A stretch of DNA of 25,119 nucleotides from Desulfobacteraceae bacterium (GTDB lineage: Bacteria; Desulfobacterota; Desulfobacteria; Desulfobacterales; SG8-13): NCBI GenBank assembly GCA_029287875.1, contig JARFQH010000089.1, positions 1 to 25,119 on the forward strand, in the 5' to 3' direction. The position numbers and the translations under genes are program-made. Of this stretch, positions 6,911 through 15,712 are shown piece by piece. The stretch's first letter is position 1, and each line of letters begins with the position of its first letter. The notes under the pieces are model-generated. The model was not told where the DNA came from. It made no database searches and was given only the letters and a program-made list of their open reading frames with translations.

Positions 6911-8407
6911 ATGAGTACGGAAAAAACAAGCGATATTCTTGAAAAACGGCGCAGCAAAATCAGCGACTTGCGGGCACAGGCGGTTGACGTTTACCCAAAT
7001 GATTTCAAAGTGCTCCATACGGTCGCGGATATCATGGGGCAGGTGCAGGAGCCGGCTTCCCACGGCAGCGAGAGCGGTCCGAAATTCGTTGCGGCCGGGC
7101 GCATGATGGCCGTCAACCGCTTTGGAAAGGCCGCTTTCGTGCGCTTCAGAGACCACACCGGTCAGATGCAGGCGTATATTCGCAAAGACAAGGTCGGCGA
7201 CCGGGCCTACGATCTCTTCAAACAGCTGGATATCGGCGATATCATCGGGCTCTCCGGCACCTTGTTCAAGACCAAAACCGGAGAATGGACGCTTTTGGTC
7301 GAGGTGTTCGTCCTGCTCTGCAAATCGATTCGCCCCCTGCCGGAAAAATTTCACGGTCTCAAAGATCCTGAGAAGCGCTATCGTCAGCGCTATGTCGACC
7401 TGATCATGAATGCCGATGTGCGTAAGATTTTTATACGGAGATCTCAGACCGTTCAGGCGGTGCGTGAGTTTTTCCTGCAGCGCGACTTTCTTGAAGTCGA
7501 GACACCGATGATGCAACCGATCCCCGGTGGCGCCGAGGCCGCGCCCTTCAAAACCTTCCACAAAGCGCTGGGCATGAACTTGTATCTGCGCATTGCACCG
7601 GAACTCTATCTGAAACGGTTGGTCGTGGGTGGATTCGACCGGGTATTCGAGATAAACCGCAACTTCAGAAACGAAGGCGTTTCCACCCAGCACAACCCGG
7701 AATTCACGATGCTCGAATTCTATCAGGCCTACGCCACTTACGAAGACCTGATGGATTTGACCGAGCGGTTGGTGGCAGAGGTGGCCGTAAAGGTCTGCGG
7801 TTCGACATCCATTTCCTACCAGGGTCACACCATCGAATTCGGTGGCCCGTGGCAGCGGTTGTCGCTGCTGGAAGCCTTAACCACGATCGGCGGGGTCGAG
7901 GCCCGCCTGCTGGAAGACCGCGCCGGACTGCTGGCTTTTGCGGAACGCAGCCAAGTGCAGGTGACCAAGACCGGACGCATCGGTAAGGTGATCACCAAAA
8001 TCTTCGATGCGTTGGTCGAACCGAAACTGATTCAACCCACCTTCATCGTCGGGTATCCGGTCGAGGTGTCACCGCTGTCCCGCAGAAGTGAGCGCGAGCC
8101 CGGCCTCACAGATCGTTTCGAACTCTTCATCGCGGGGCGCGAGATCGCCAACGGCTTTTCAGAGTTGAACGATCCTGCGGACCAGAGAGAACGATTCCTG
8201 CAGCAGGTTGCCAACCGCGAGGCTGGAGATGAAGAGGCCCATTTCATGGACGAAGACTACATCGAGGCTCTCGAATACGGTATGCCGCCGACAGCCGGCG
8301 AAGGAATTGGTATTGACCGCCTGGTCATGCTTCTGACCGATTCACCTTCCATCCGCGAGGTGATTTTGTTCCCCCACATGAAGCCGGTTGAAAGAGGCAG
8401 GGGATAG
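6911..8407 (+). CDS. lysS: Lysyl-tRNA synthetase, class II
   Basis: Charges tRNA-Lys in the cytoplasm. It has 498 residues, normal for bacterial LysRS. The N-terminal OB-fold anticodon-binding domain spans about 58-140 (VAAGRMMAVNRFGKAAFVRF). The class II catalytic core follows, with a motif 2 region FRNEG at 252-256 and a motif 3 region GIGIDRLVMLLTD near the C-terminus. The frame stays open back to a GTG at 6845, but the extra 22 residues are Arg-rich and unlike LysRS. The start at 6911 (MSTEKTSDILEKR) fits the family, although only a weak AAGG precedes it. A 178-bp gap separates it from pilS, and the Lol permease gene follows 62 bp downstream, so co-transcription with the envelope cluster is plausible. 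Confidence 0.95.
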   Translation: MSTEKTSDILEKRRSKISDLRAQAVDVYPNDFKVLHTVADIMGQVQEPASHGSESGPKFVAAGRMMAVNRFGKAAFVRFRDHTGQMQAYIRKDKVGDRAYDLFKQLDIGDIIGLSGTLFKTKTGEWTLLVEVFVLLCKSIRPLPEKFHGLKDPEKRYRQRYVDLIMNADVRKIFIRRSQTVQAVREFFLQRDFLEVETPMMQPIPGGAEAAPFKTFHKALGMNLYLRIAPELYLKRLVVGGFDRVFEINRNFRNEGVSTQHNPEFTMLEFYQAYATYEDLMDLTERLVAEVAVKVCGSTSISYQGHTIEFGGPWQRLSLLEALTTIGGVEARLLEDRAGLLAFAERSQVQVTKTGRIGKVITKIFDALVEPKLIQPTFIVGYPVEVSPLSRRSEREPGLTDRFELFIAGREIANGFSELNDPADQRERFLQQVANREAGDEEAHFMDEDYIEALEYGMPPTAGEGIGIDRLVMLLTDSPSIREVILFPHMKPVERGRG

Positions 8408-8469
8408 TCGTCTGACAGCGGCCGCGGCCTACCGATCGGCCTGGAGCCAGTTACCGGACCTCAACGAAT

Positions 8470-9711
8470 ATGTCTTTCGAATATTTTATCGGCGGTCGCT
8501 ATTTGAGGGCCCGACAGAAGCAGGCCTTTATCTCCCTGATTACGATCCTTTCCACAGCCGGTGTCATGGTAGGGGTCATGGCGCTCATCGTGGTGATCGC
8601 CGTCATGTCCGGTTTCGAATCGGACCTGAAGACGCGTATCCTGGGCGGTCAGGCCCAGGTTGTCATCATGCGCCAGGGTGGGACATTCAATGATTATCGG
8701 CGGGTGGTCACCTATGCCGAATCGGTTGACGGTGTCTTGGCTGCCGCGCCGGTGATTTACGAGCAGGTTATGCTGCGCTCCGCCCGCGGCGTGTCCGGAG
8801 CGGTGCTCAGAGGAATCGATCCGAGCAGCGCCGGCAAGGTCATCAAGACGCTGGAGAACATCTCCCTGCCCGCCGGAAGTGTCGCGGCAAACCGTCCAGA
8901 GGACACCGCTGCCGGGACACCCCCCATCGTACTGGGAAGAGAACTGGCCCGAAATCTGGGGGTGGTGAAAGGGGATAAGCTCTATTTGATCTCACCCCGG
9001 GGAATGCTGTCACCCATCGGGCACGTCCCGGCCATGAAGCAGTTTCAGGTGACCGGTTATTTCGAATCCGGCATGTATGATTTCGACGGCACGTTCGCCT
9101 ATATCCGCCTTGACGACGCCCAGAAACTGCTGCGCATGGATGATGCCGTATCGGCCGTCGAACTGCGCGTCGAGGATGTCTACCACGCCCGCAAAATCGC
9201 CGATAAAATAACCGCCGGTCTTGGTTTTCCTTACTGGGCCTGGGATTGGGTGCGAAAAAATCAAAACTTGTTCACGGCCCTCAAACTCGAAAAGACCGCC
9301 ATGTTCATCATCCTGACACTGATCATCCTGGTGGCCGCGTTCAACATCGCCAGCACCCTCATCATGATGGTCATGGGTAAGACGCGTGATATCGCCATCT
9401 TGAAAGCCATGGGGGCGACCGACCAGAGCATCCGAAAAATTTTCGTGTTCAAGGGAATGACCATCGGCGTGGTCGGCACGACCCTGGGGGTTTTGCTCGG
9501 CTCATTGCTCTGCGCCATTCTCAAGCACTACAGTATCGTCGAACTCACCGGTGACATATACTATTTCACCACCAAACTGCCGGTTCGTCTCGAGCTTTTA
9601 GATGTCGTGATCATTGTCGGGGCGGCATTGGCCATCTGTTTCGCCGCTACGCTCTATCCGGCACGACAGGCATCCAAACTCGATCCGGTCGAGGCGATTC
9701 GCTATGGATAA
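8470..9711 (+). CDS. lolC: Lipoprotein-releasing ABC transporter permease, LolC/LolE family
   Basis: Inner-membrane subunit that extracts acylated lipoproteins from the inner membrane for transfer to the LolA chaperone. Its 413 residues match the family. One transmembrane helix lies near the N-terminus (about 20-46, after SFEYFIGGRYLRARQKQAF). A periplasmic domain spans about 47-275. Three more helices lie at about 277-305, 325-348 and 376-400, including the MacB/FtsX-type coupling region GKTRDIAILKAMGA. The C-terminus DPVEAIRYG is typical. Only one such permease is present and it directly precedes the ATPase gene, so it may act as a homodimer (the LolF arrangement) rather than as a LolC-LolE heterodimer. 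The stop codon overlaps the lolD start by 8 bases. Confidence 0.92.
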   Translation: MSFEYFIGGRYLRARQKQAFISLITILSTAGVMVGVMALIVVIAVMSGFESDLKTRILGGQAQVVIMRQGGTFNDYRRVVTYAESVDGVLAAAPVIYEQVMLRSARGVSGAVLRGIDPSSAGKVIKTLENISLPAGSVAANRPEDTAAGTPPIVLGRELARNLGVVKGDKLYLISPRGMLSPIGHVPAMKQFQVTGYFESGMYDFDGTFAYIRLDDAQKLLRMDDAVSAVELRVEDVYHARKIADKITAGLGFPYWAWDWVRKNQNLFTALKLEKTAMFIILTLIILVAAFNIASTLIMMVMGKTRDIAILKAMGATDQSIRKIFVFKGMTIGVVGTTLGVLLGSLLCAILKHYSIVELTGDIYYFTTKLPVRLELLDVVIIVGAALAICFAATLYPARQASKLDPVEAIRYG

Positions 9712-10432
9712 AACCGGTCCCCTATCCCTTTCCGGTCAGCCGGCCGTAATGGGTGACGCGCTGATGGCCTTGCGGGACCTGAGCAAGAGCTACAACGGCA
9801 GCGGCGCCCGGATTGATATCTTAAAAGGAGTCAATTTCGATTTGTTACCGGGCGAGACCCTGGCGGTGGTGGGGGCCTCCGGGATCGGGAAATCGACGCT
9901 GCTGCACGTCCTGGGAACACTCGACCGTCCCGACAGCGGTCGGCTGTTCTTTAAGGACCAAGATGTTTTGGGCTATGACGCCAAAACGCTGGCACGGTTC
10001 AGGAACGAATCGATCGGCTTTGTTTTTCAGTTTCATCATCTTTTGTCCGAATTCAGTGCACTCGAAAATACGATGATGCCGGCCCTCATACGGGGACGAA
10101 GCAAGAGCGCCGCGCAAGATGCGGCCGAGACCATCCTGGTGAGGGTCGGCCTCAAAGATCGCCTTCACCATCGGGTCACCAAGCTCTCGGGCGGTGAACA
10201 GCAACGGGTTGCCTTGGCAAGGGCCCTGGTTCTCAGGCCCGCCATTCTGCTGGCGGACGAGCCGACCGGTAATCTGGATCAGGGCAACAGCACACAGGTC
10301 CACGAGCTGCTGATGGAATTGAACCGTGAACTTCACATGACCCTCGTTGTCGTGACGCACAATCTGGAACTCGCTGCGCTCATGGCCCGGAGGGTGACGA
10401 TCGCAAACGGTCAGTTGGTTGACACCGGTTGA
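9704..10432 (+). CDS. lolD: Lipoprotein-releasing ABC transporter ATPase LolD
   Basis: Cytoplasmic ATPase that powers lipoprotein release with the permease encoded immediately upstream. Its 242 residues carry Walker A GASGIGKST at 57-65, Q-loop Gln109 (FVFQFHHLL), signature LSGGEQQR at 161-168 and Walker B ILLADE at 181-186 followed by PTGNLD. The HHLLSEF segment after the Q-loop is characteristic of LolD rather than of other MacB-like ATPases. The start at 9704 overlaps the end of the permease gene (ATGGATAA), giving tight coupling. ATG 9749 would give a 227-residue protein nearer the E. coli length and cannot be excluded. A 232-bp non-coding gap follows before bamA. Confidence 0.95.
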   Translation: MDKTGPLSLSGQPAVMGDALMALRDLSKSYNGSGARIDILKGVNFDLLPGETLAVVGASGIGKSTLLHVLGTLDRPDSGRLFFKDQDVLGYDAKTLARFRNESIGFVFQFHHLLSEFSALENTMMPALIRGRSKSAAQDAAETILVRVGLKDRLHHRVTKLSGGEQQRVALARALVLRPAILLADEPTGNLDQGNSTQVHELLMELNRELHMTLVVVTHNLELAALMARRVTIANGQLVDTG

Positions 10433-10600
10433 TTGATGTCGATCTGGGTCCATGCGGCGATGGATGGCGGCCTGAGGGCTCACTCGAAAATAACGTCACA
10501 CTTTGGACGCCGATGCATCCTGCACGGCCGCGTTGAGAAAACTCGGAATTCCGGATATTCATGTGTTTTGCACCTTACCGGCCGGGCGCTCCAACGCCCA

Positions 10601-10632
10601 AAACTGCGAACTTATTATTTCGTGAACCCTGC
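10601..10632 (+). repeat. Dispersed intergenic repeat, copy 2 (before bamA)
   Basis: It shares CTGCGAACTT, an AT-rich stretch and AACCCT with copy 1 at 5290-5320 (about 23 of 30 positions). It overlaps a perfect 14-bp palindrome at 10625-10638, and another hairpin (GGGCG 10584-10588 / CGCCC 10595-10599) lies just before it. It is the main content of the 232-bp gap between lolD and bamA, where no gene is supported. Confidence 0.6.
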
Positions 10633-10638
10633 AGGGTT
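10625..10638. promoter_or_regulatory. Perfect 14-bp palindrome upstream of bamA
   Basis: AACCCTGCAGGGTT is its own reverse complement and ends 26 bp before the annotated bamA start. It may be an operator or a hairpin (5-bp stem, TGCA loop) in the leader RNA. Function unknown; it coincides with the end of a dispersed repeat copy. Confidence 0.4.
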
Positions 10639-10664
10639 TTCCGGAGGGCTGCCGGATTGAAGGT

Positions 10665-13340
10665 ATGGGGATCATGCTGAAACGCTTCTTCTGGGTAGTG
10701 GTTGCCGCCATTTCTGTTTTGCCGGTCACCGTGCTGGCAGCCAGAAAACCGGTCAACGTACTGATATTACCGTTCGAGATCAATGCGGCCGAAGATCTGG
10801 CGTATCTCAAGACCGAAATTCCGAAGGTTATCGGCCAAAACCTCACCCAGGAGGGAGCCACGGTTTTGTCACCGCCGGGAGCCTTCGTGTCGCCGACAGG
10901 CATACCGGATTTGAGCCCCGCAAACATCCGTCGGACGGGAGAGGAAAGCGGGGCCAACTTCGTGCTCTGGGGAAGCATGACGATGATCGGTCAGCAGTTC
11001 AGCCTGGATGTCCGTCTGCTGGAAGTATTCAACCCCAATCCCCCGAAAGTCTTTTCGGTTGTCGGCCGGGGTCTCGAAAACCTGCCGCTGAAAGTCAAGG
11101 AACTGGTCAGCGATATCCTGGTGGTGATTTTCGAACAGAAGAAAATATTAAGGATCCAGATCGAGGGCAATGAACGGATTGAAGCCGACGCCATCCTGAA
11201 GGTTATCAAAACCGCCCCGGGCGACATCTATTCGGTCAAGAACCTGTCCGACGATCTCAAGGCCATATATGGGATGGGCTATTTCGACGACGTTCGGGTC
11301 GAGGCCGAGGACGCACCCGATGGCAAGATTGTGGTGTTTCAGGTCAAGGAGAAACCGACCATCCGTTACATTCGGTTTGAGGGCAATCGGGTGTTCGACG
11401 ACAAGGAATTGAAAGAGAACCTCACGCTTAAAACCGGTTCGATTATGAACATTTTCCAGATCCAGAACAATGTTCAACGCATCGAAGGGCTCTATAAGGA
11501 CAAGAATTACCACAACGTCAAGGTGGCGTACAAGATTCAGGAGGAACCCAATAACCAGGCCGATGTGACCCTTGCGATCGAAGAAGGGAAAAAGGTGCGG
11601 ATCGAGCACATCTTCTTCGTCGGCAACAAGGCCTTCACCGACAAACAGCTCAAAAAACAGATGAGCACCTCGACAAAGGGATTTTTTTCCTTTATCACCG
11701 ATTCCGGTGATTTGAAAAAAGAGGATTTGGACCAGGATGTCAGCCGCCTGGAAGCCTATTATCAAAATCAGGGCTATATCCGTGCCAAAGTCGGTGAACC
11801 GCAGATCGAATACAAAGAAGACGGGATCGACGTCACGATCAAGATCGAGGAGGGGCCGCAATACAAGGTAGGGACGATCGATGTCAAGGGGGATTTGATA
11901 TTTCCCAGGGAAGTCCTACTCGATAAGATCAAGCTGCGAAAAGAGGAATTTTACAGCCGGACGGTGCTCCGCGACGATCTGCTCGTTTTGAGCGACCTGT
12001 ATTCGGATGAGGGCTACGCGTTTGCCGACATCACCCCGCTCATCGACGAAAACGCCGAAAAACTGGTGGTCAACATCACCTATCAGTTCGACAAGGGCCA
12101 GCAGGTGTACTTTGAAGAAATCACCATCAGCGGCAACTCCAAAACCAGGGACAAGGTGATCCGCCGCCAGCTCGAAGTTTACGAACAGGGGCTCTCCAGC
12201 GGTTCCCGTTTGAAGCGCAGTATCCGCAACCTGAACCGCCTCGATTATTTCCAGGACGTGAAAGTGAATACGGTCAAAGGCAGTGCCGATGACAAGATGC
12301 TGCTCAAGATCGACGTCGAGGAAAAGTCCACCGGCCAGTTCAGTGTCGGCGGCGGTTACAGCAACACCCAGAAAGTCTTTGTTGTCGGTTCGATTTCGCA
12401 GCGCAACCTCTTCGGCCGTGGACAGATTCTCTCCTTGCAGGCCGAAGCGGGATCCGTGGATCAACGCTATCAGTTGTCCTTTACCGAGCCGTGGCTGTTC
12501 GACATCCCGCTCTCGGCCGGATTTCGGATATACGACTGGTCGACCGATTACGACTCCTATGACAAAACCAGCAAAGGGGCCTCCATTTTCGCCGGCTACC
12601 CGATATACCGGGACACGCGCCTCAGTGCGAGCTTTACCTACGACCGGGCCAAGCTCGACAGCATCGATTTCCTGACCGCACCGGCATCGATCCTGAAGCT
12701 CGTCGAGCAGTTCGGCAGCAGCCCCATCACCACCCTGAGCGTTTTGACTTCGATCAACTACGATACCCGTGACCGGATATTTTCACCCACCCGAGGCGCA
12801 GACCACCGCTTCAGCGTCGAATATGCGGGGCTGGGCGGCGATGTCGGCTTTACCAAGTACATCGGTCAGCTCTCCTATTACGTCCCCATCATTCGGAAAC
12901 TCGTCGGTCACGCGAGAGTAAAGGGCGGTTATGTGACTGAAAACAGCGCCGGGGTGCTGCCGGATTACGAACTGTTTTACATGTACGGCTTCGACTCGGT
13001 TATCGGCTATGACAGGGACGAAATCCAGCCCAAGGATTTAAGGGGGGATTCGATCGGTGGCGACAAATTCGCTTTCGCCAATCTGGAATTGATTCATCCG
13101 CTGTTGCCGAGCTTCGGGCTGGACGGGTTCGTCTTTTTTGACATCGGGGCCATTACCTCGAGTCAGCCCGGGGCCGAACCGCAAAATTTCGATTCCGATT
13201 CTCTGCGTAAAAGCGTCGGCCTGGGGTTCAACTGGAATTCACCCATGGGCGCCATCGCTCTGGCATACGGGTTCAAACTGGACAAGAGGGAGGGCGAAAG
13301 TTCAGGTGCTTTTGAATTTAATATCGGTGGCGGCTTCTGA
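10665..13340 (+). CDS. bamA: Outer-membrane protein assembly factor BamA with extra N-terminal domain
   Basis: Outer-membrane Omp85 protein that folds and inserts beta-barrel proteins. It has 891 residues, longer than E. coli BamA (about 810). A signal peptide covers about 1-27 (cleavage near VLAARK). An extra domain (about 28-158) contains LILPFEINA and FVLWGSMTMIGQQFSLDVRL and recalls TolB-N/CsgG-like periplasmic folds. Five POTRA domains begin near residues 160, 232, 311, 400 and 481, each with a (V/F)xGN- or VKG-type turn. The barrel runs from about 557 to the C-terminal GGF, a proper OMP signature ending in Phe. The conserved lid-loop motif VRGF/Y reads VIGY here, with Ile780 in place of Arg. 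GAAGG at 10659-10663 is better spaced for ATG 10674 than for ATG 10665, so the true start may be 10674. Confidence 0.95.
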   Translation: MGIMLKRFFWVVVAAISVLPVTVLAARKPVNVLILPFEINAAEDLAYLKTEIPKVIGQNLTQEGATVLSPPGAFVSPTGIPDLSPANIRRTGEESGANFVLWGSMTMIGQQFSLDVRLLEVFNPNPPKVFSVVGRGLENLPLKVKELVSDILVVIFEQKKILRIQIEGNERIEADAILKVIKTAPGDIYSVKNLSDDLKAIYGMGYFDDVRVEAEDAPDGKIVVFQVKEKPTIRYIRFEGNRVFDDKELKENLTLKTGSIMNIFQIQNNVQRIEGLYKDKNYHNVKVAYKIQEEPNNQADVTLAIEEGKKVRIEHIFFVGNKAFTDKQLKKQMSTSTKGFFSFITDSGDLKKEDLDQDVSRLEAYYQNQGYIRAKVGEPQIEYKEDGIDVTIKIEEGPQYKVGTIDVKGDLIFPREVLLDKIKLRKEEFYSRTVLRDDLLVLSDLYSDEGYAFADITPLIDENAEKLVVNITYQFDKGQQVYFEEITISGNSKTRDKVIRRQLEVYEQGLSSGSRLKRSIRNLNRLDYFQDVKVNTVKGSADDKMLLKIDVEEKSTGQFSVGGGYSNTQKVFVVGSISQRNLFGRGQILSLQAEAGSVDQRYQLSFTEPWLFDIPLSAGFRIYDWSTDYDSYDKTSKGASIFAGYPIYRDTRLSASFTYDRAKLDSIDFLTAPASILKLVEQFGSSPITTLSVLTSINYDTRDRIFSPTRGADHRFSVEYAGLGGDVGFTKYIGQLSYYVPIIRKLVGHARVKGGYVTENSAGVLPDYELFYMYGFDSVIGYDRDEIQPKDLRGDSIGGDKFAFANLELIHPLLPSFGLDGFVFFDIGAITSSQPGAEPQNFDSDSLRKSVGLGFNWNSPMGAIALAYGFKLDKREGESSGAFEFNIGGGF

Positions 13341-13536
13341 AGCGGCCGCAAACGCTGCTTGATTCATGGGCAAGATAGAGATAAACTCCTTCGTCAAAAA
13401 ATATTTTGTGCAGCCGATCGGCCCGTCACGGACGTCTTTCGCTTAAGAGACCCATCGGTCTGAAGTTGTCTCTCGGGCCGGCCGTGGCGGTGATCTGCTG
13501 TCAAGACTCTAAGAAGATGGATTAAAGGGGGAAAAA

Positions 13537-14085
13537 ATGCAACAATACAAAATTTTTGTTTCGGCTTTGACTGTTTTGTTGGTGCTCAGCGGGACCGGTT
13601 GGGGAGCTGACGTAGCCAAAATCGGTGTCGTCGACGGCCAGCGCGTGCTGGAAACGTCCAAAGCCGGCCAGGCCGCGCGGGCTCAAATCAAGGAAAGCTA
13701 CCAGCGGATGGAAGAAGATATGAAGAAGAGGGGCGCTGAATTCGAAGAGTTGAAAAAGCAATTCGAGCGCAATGCCATGGTGATGAGCCAGGAAAAACGT
13801 GAAGACTCGCAGAGGGAAATGCAAATCAAGCAAATGGATCTTCAGCAGCTCGGAAAAAAATACAGCGGCGACCTCAAGGAACTTGAGCAAAAATTGACCG
13901 ACCGCATTCAAAAAGACGTGCTGGATTTGGTCGCAGAAATCGGTAAAGAGGAGGGTTATTTGCTGATTGTCAGCAAACCCGCCGTTCTCTATAACCCGAC
14001 GGCCATCGACATTACCGATAAATTGATCCAGAAGTACAATGCGAAATATGGCAAAGGTCAAACCAAAGCTTCCAAAAAGAAATAG
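13537..14085 (+). CDS. skp: Periplasmic chaperone Skp/OmpH
   Basis: Periplasmic holdase that keeps unfolded outer-membrane proteins soluble on their way to the BAM machine encoded just upstream. Its 182 residues include a signal peptide at 1-23 (cleavage near GWGA/DV). The Skp-type start of the mature protein (AKIGVVDGQRVLE) is followed by a long charged coiled-coil hairpin (about 45-125, rich in Lys, Glu and Gln). The C-terminal part returns to the trimer body and ends in a short Lys-rich tail. The ATG has a very strong AAAGGGGGA ribosome binding site, consistent with an abundant protein. The 196-bp gap before it contains no gene. lpxD follows after 57 bp, the usual skp-lpxD order. Confidence 0.92.
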   Translation: MQQYKIFVSALTVLLVLSGTGWGADVAKIGVVDGQRVLETSKAGQAARAQIKESYQRMEEDMKKRGAEFEELKKQFERNAMVMSQEKREDSQREMQIKQMDLQQLGKKYSGDLKELEQKLTDRIQKDVLDLVAEIGKEEGYLLIVSKPAVLYNPTAIDITDKLIQKYNAKYGKGQTKASKKK

Positions 14086-14142
14086 CGCTCCCTGTTCGTC
14101 ACCAAAGAGCGGACACCCTGACCAGCTGAAAAGGACGATGCA

Positions 14143-15174
14143 ATGGAGATCCCACTCAAGCGCCTCGCCGAGCATGTCGGCGGGCATGTCAAAGGCGACG
14201 GTGATAAGATCATCCGCGGAGTAGCCCCCTTCGAAACGGCCGCCGCCGCCGACATTTCCTTCGCCGACGGACCCAAATTCATCAAGCGTCTGCACCAATG
14301 CGACGCCGGTGCCGTTATTGTGCCCGAGGAGACCGATAGCGACACATCGAACCTGCTGCAGGTGGCCAACCCCAAGGCGGCCTTTGCCCGGATCATATCC
14401 CTTTTTCACCCTCCGGCGGTTTCATTCGAGGGGATCAGTCCACGAGCCGTTCTCGGTGAAGGCTTCCGCGGTGGTAAAGACATTGCCGTCGCCGCCTCGG
14501 TAACCATTGGGAACGGGGTTTGCGTCGGCGACCGGGTCGTCCTGCACCCCGGTGTGGTTCTCGGCGATGAAGTGACCATCGGTAACGACACGATCGTATA
14601 CCCCAACGTCACCATTCTCGACCGCTGCCGAATCGGAAGTCGGGTCATCATACAGGCCGGTACGGTTATCGGCAGTGACGGTTACGGCTTTGCACCCGAT
14701 GGCGGGGCCCATGTCAAGATCCCTCACCTGGGTATCGTTCAGATCGATGACGATGTCGAAATCGGGGCTGCGAACACGATCGACCGCGCGACCTTTGGCA
14801 AGACCTGGATCCAGAAAGGGGTCAAAACCGACAACCTGGTTCAAATAGCTCACAACGTGACGGTCGGTGAACACACCCTGATCGTCGCCCAGGTCGGTAT
14901 CGCCGGGAGCACGACCATCGGCCGGCACGTCATTCTGGCGGCCAAGGCCGGAATCGCCGGCCATCTTTCTCTCGGTGACAACTGTATTATCGGCCCCATG
15001 ACCGGCATCGGTAAATCAGTCGAGCCGGGCCAGATATTGTCCGCCGGGCTTCCGGGGATACCTCACCGACAGTGGCTCCGGATGCAACGGGTGTTGCCGG
15101 AATTGCCCGAGCTGAAAAAACGGATCGCCGCCCTTGAAAAAGAGGTGGCGCGACTGACCGGAGAGGTCGAGTGA
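14143..15174 (+). CDS. lpxD: UDP-3-O-(3-hydroxyacyl)glucosamine N-acyltransferase LpxD
   Basis: Transfers the second 3-hydroxyacyl chain from acyl-ACP to the amino group of UDP-3-O-acyl-glucosamine, the third step of lipid A synthesis. It has 343 residues. An N-terminal uridine-binding domain (about 1-100) is followed by a left-handed parallel beta-helix of hexapeptide repeats (about 105-305, many IGxxxx and VGxxxx units). The catalytic histidine is H237 in IAHNVTVGEH, and GYGFAPDGGAHVKIPHLG is the usual conserved stretch before it. The C-terminal helix (about 318-343) binds ACP in the family. AAGGA at 14131-14135 precedes the ATG. It lies between skp and fabZ in the standard order. An 88-bp gap with a hairpin separates it from fabZ. 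Confidence 0.96.
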   Translation: MEIPLKRLAEHVGGHVKGDGDKIIRGVAPFETAAAADISFADGPKFIKRLHQCDAGAVIVPEETDSDTSNLLQVANPKAAFARIISLFHPPAVSFEGISPRAVLGEGFRGGKDIAVAASVTIGNGVCVGDRVVLHPGVVLGDEVTIGNDTIVYPNVTILDRCRIGSRVIIQAGTVIGSDGYGFAPDGGAHVKIPHLGIVQIDDDVEIGAANTIDRATFGKTWIQKGVKTDNLVQIAHNVTVGEHTLIVAQVGIAGSTTIGRHVILAAKAGIAGHLSLGDNCIIGPMTGIGKSVEPGQILSAGLPGIPHRQWLRMQRVLPELPELKKRIAALEKEVARLTGEVE

Positions 15175-15191
15175 CAGGCGGTCGTCGACGG

Positions 15192-15219
15192 ATCGCCGGC
15201 TGAGATGCTCATCGGCGAT
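15192..15219 (+). other. Hairpin in the lpxD-fabZ gap
   Basis: ATCGCCG (15192-15198) pairs with CGGCGAT (15213-15219), and inside it TGAG/CTCA pairs around an ATG loop. No T-run follows, so it looks like an mRNA stability or processing element rather than a terminator. Its role is unknown. Confidence 0.45.
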
Positions 15220-15262
15220 TCGTTCCTGGCAACAATCCTTTGCCACACGCCCCGGGGGGGAA

Positions 15263-15712
15263 ATGATGCAAAGCGTTTTTGATATTCAAAAAATTCTTGA
15301 AATGATGCCGCACCGTTACCCGTTCCTGCTCATCGATCGCGTTATCGAACTGGTTCCGCGAGAAAAGATCGTCGCTCTGAAAAACGTGTCCATCAACGAG
15401 CCGTTTTTCCAGGGCCACTTCCCGGGGATGCCGGTGATGCCGGGCGTTCTGATCGTCGAAGCCATGGCCCAGACCGGCGGGGTTTTCTATATCGCCTCCC
15501 GGCCGCCGGCCGAAGCGGGGTACATCTTTTATTTCATGGGTATGGACAAGGTGCGTTTCCGGAAACCGGTCGTTCCAGGAGACCAGCTGGTCATCGAAGC
15601 GACGCTTCTCAAAATGCGCAAAAATGTCACGAAGATGGCGGCCGAGGCAACCGTAAACGGTCAGCGAGTCGCCGAGGCCGAACTGATGGCCACTCTGGGG
15701 GAGAGGAAATGA
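15263..15712 (+). CDS. fabZ: 3-hydroxyacyl-ACP dehydratase FabZ
   Basis: Dehydrates 3-hydroxyacyl-ACP in fatty-acid elongation and so competes with LpxA and LpxD for the same 3-hydroxyacyl-ACP pool. Its 149 residues form a single hot-dog fold. The catalytic histidine is H52 in QGHFPGMPVMPG and the catalytic glutamate is E66 in LIVEAMAQ. The N-terminal ILEMMPHRYPFLLIDRV is the FabZ signature and separates it from FabA. Two ATGs lie in tandem (15263 and 15266) after a G-run (15254-15260); the second has the better spacing, which changes the product by one residue. The stop overlaps the lpxA start by 4 bases (ATGA). Confidence 0.96.
   Translation: MMQSVFDIQKILEMMPHRYPFLLIDRVIELVPREKIVALKNVSINEPFFQGHFPGMPVMPGVLIVEAMAQTGGVFYIASRPPAEAGYIFYFMGMDKVRFRKPVVPGDQLVIEATLLKMRKNVTKMAAEATVNGQRVAEAELMATLGERK

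Noticed and set aside
6773..7828. Minus-strand open frame of 351 codons opposite lysS
   Set aside because: Antisense to well-conserved lysyl-tRNA synthetase sequence; no domain recognised.
10433..10660. 75-codon open frame between lolD and bamA
   Set aside because: It runs through a dispersed repeat copy, two hairpins and the bamA leader, and its sequence resembles no family I know.
13522..14409. Minus-strand open frame of 295 codons opposite skp and lpxD
   Set aside because: Antisense shadow of two recognised genes; Phe/Leu-rich only because it mirrors the Lys/Glu-rich Skp coiled coil.
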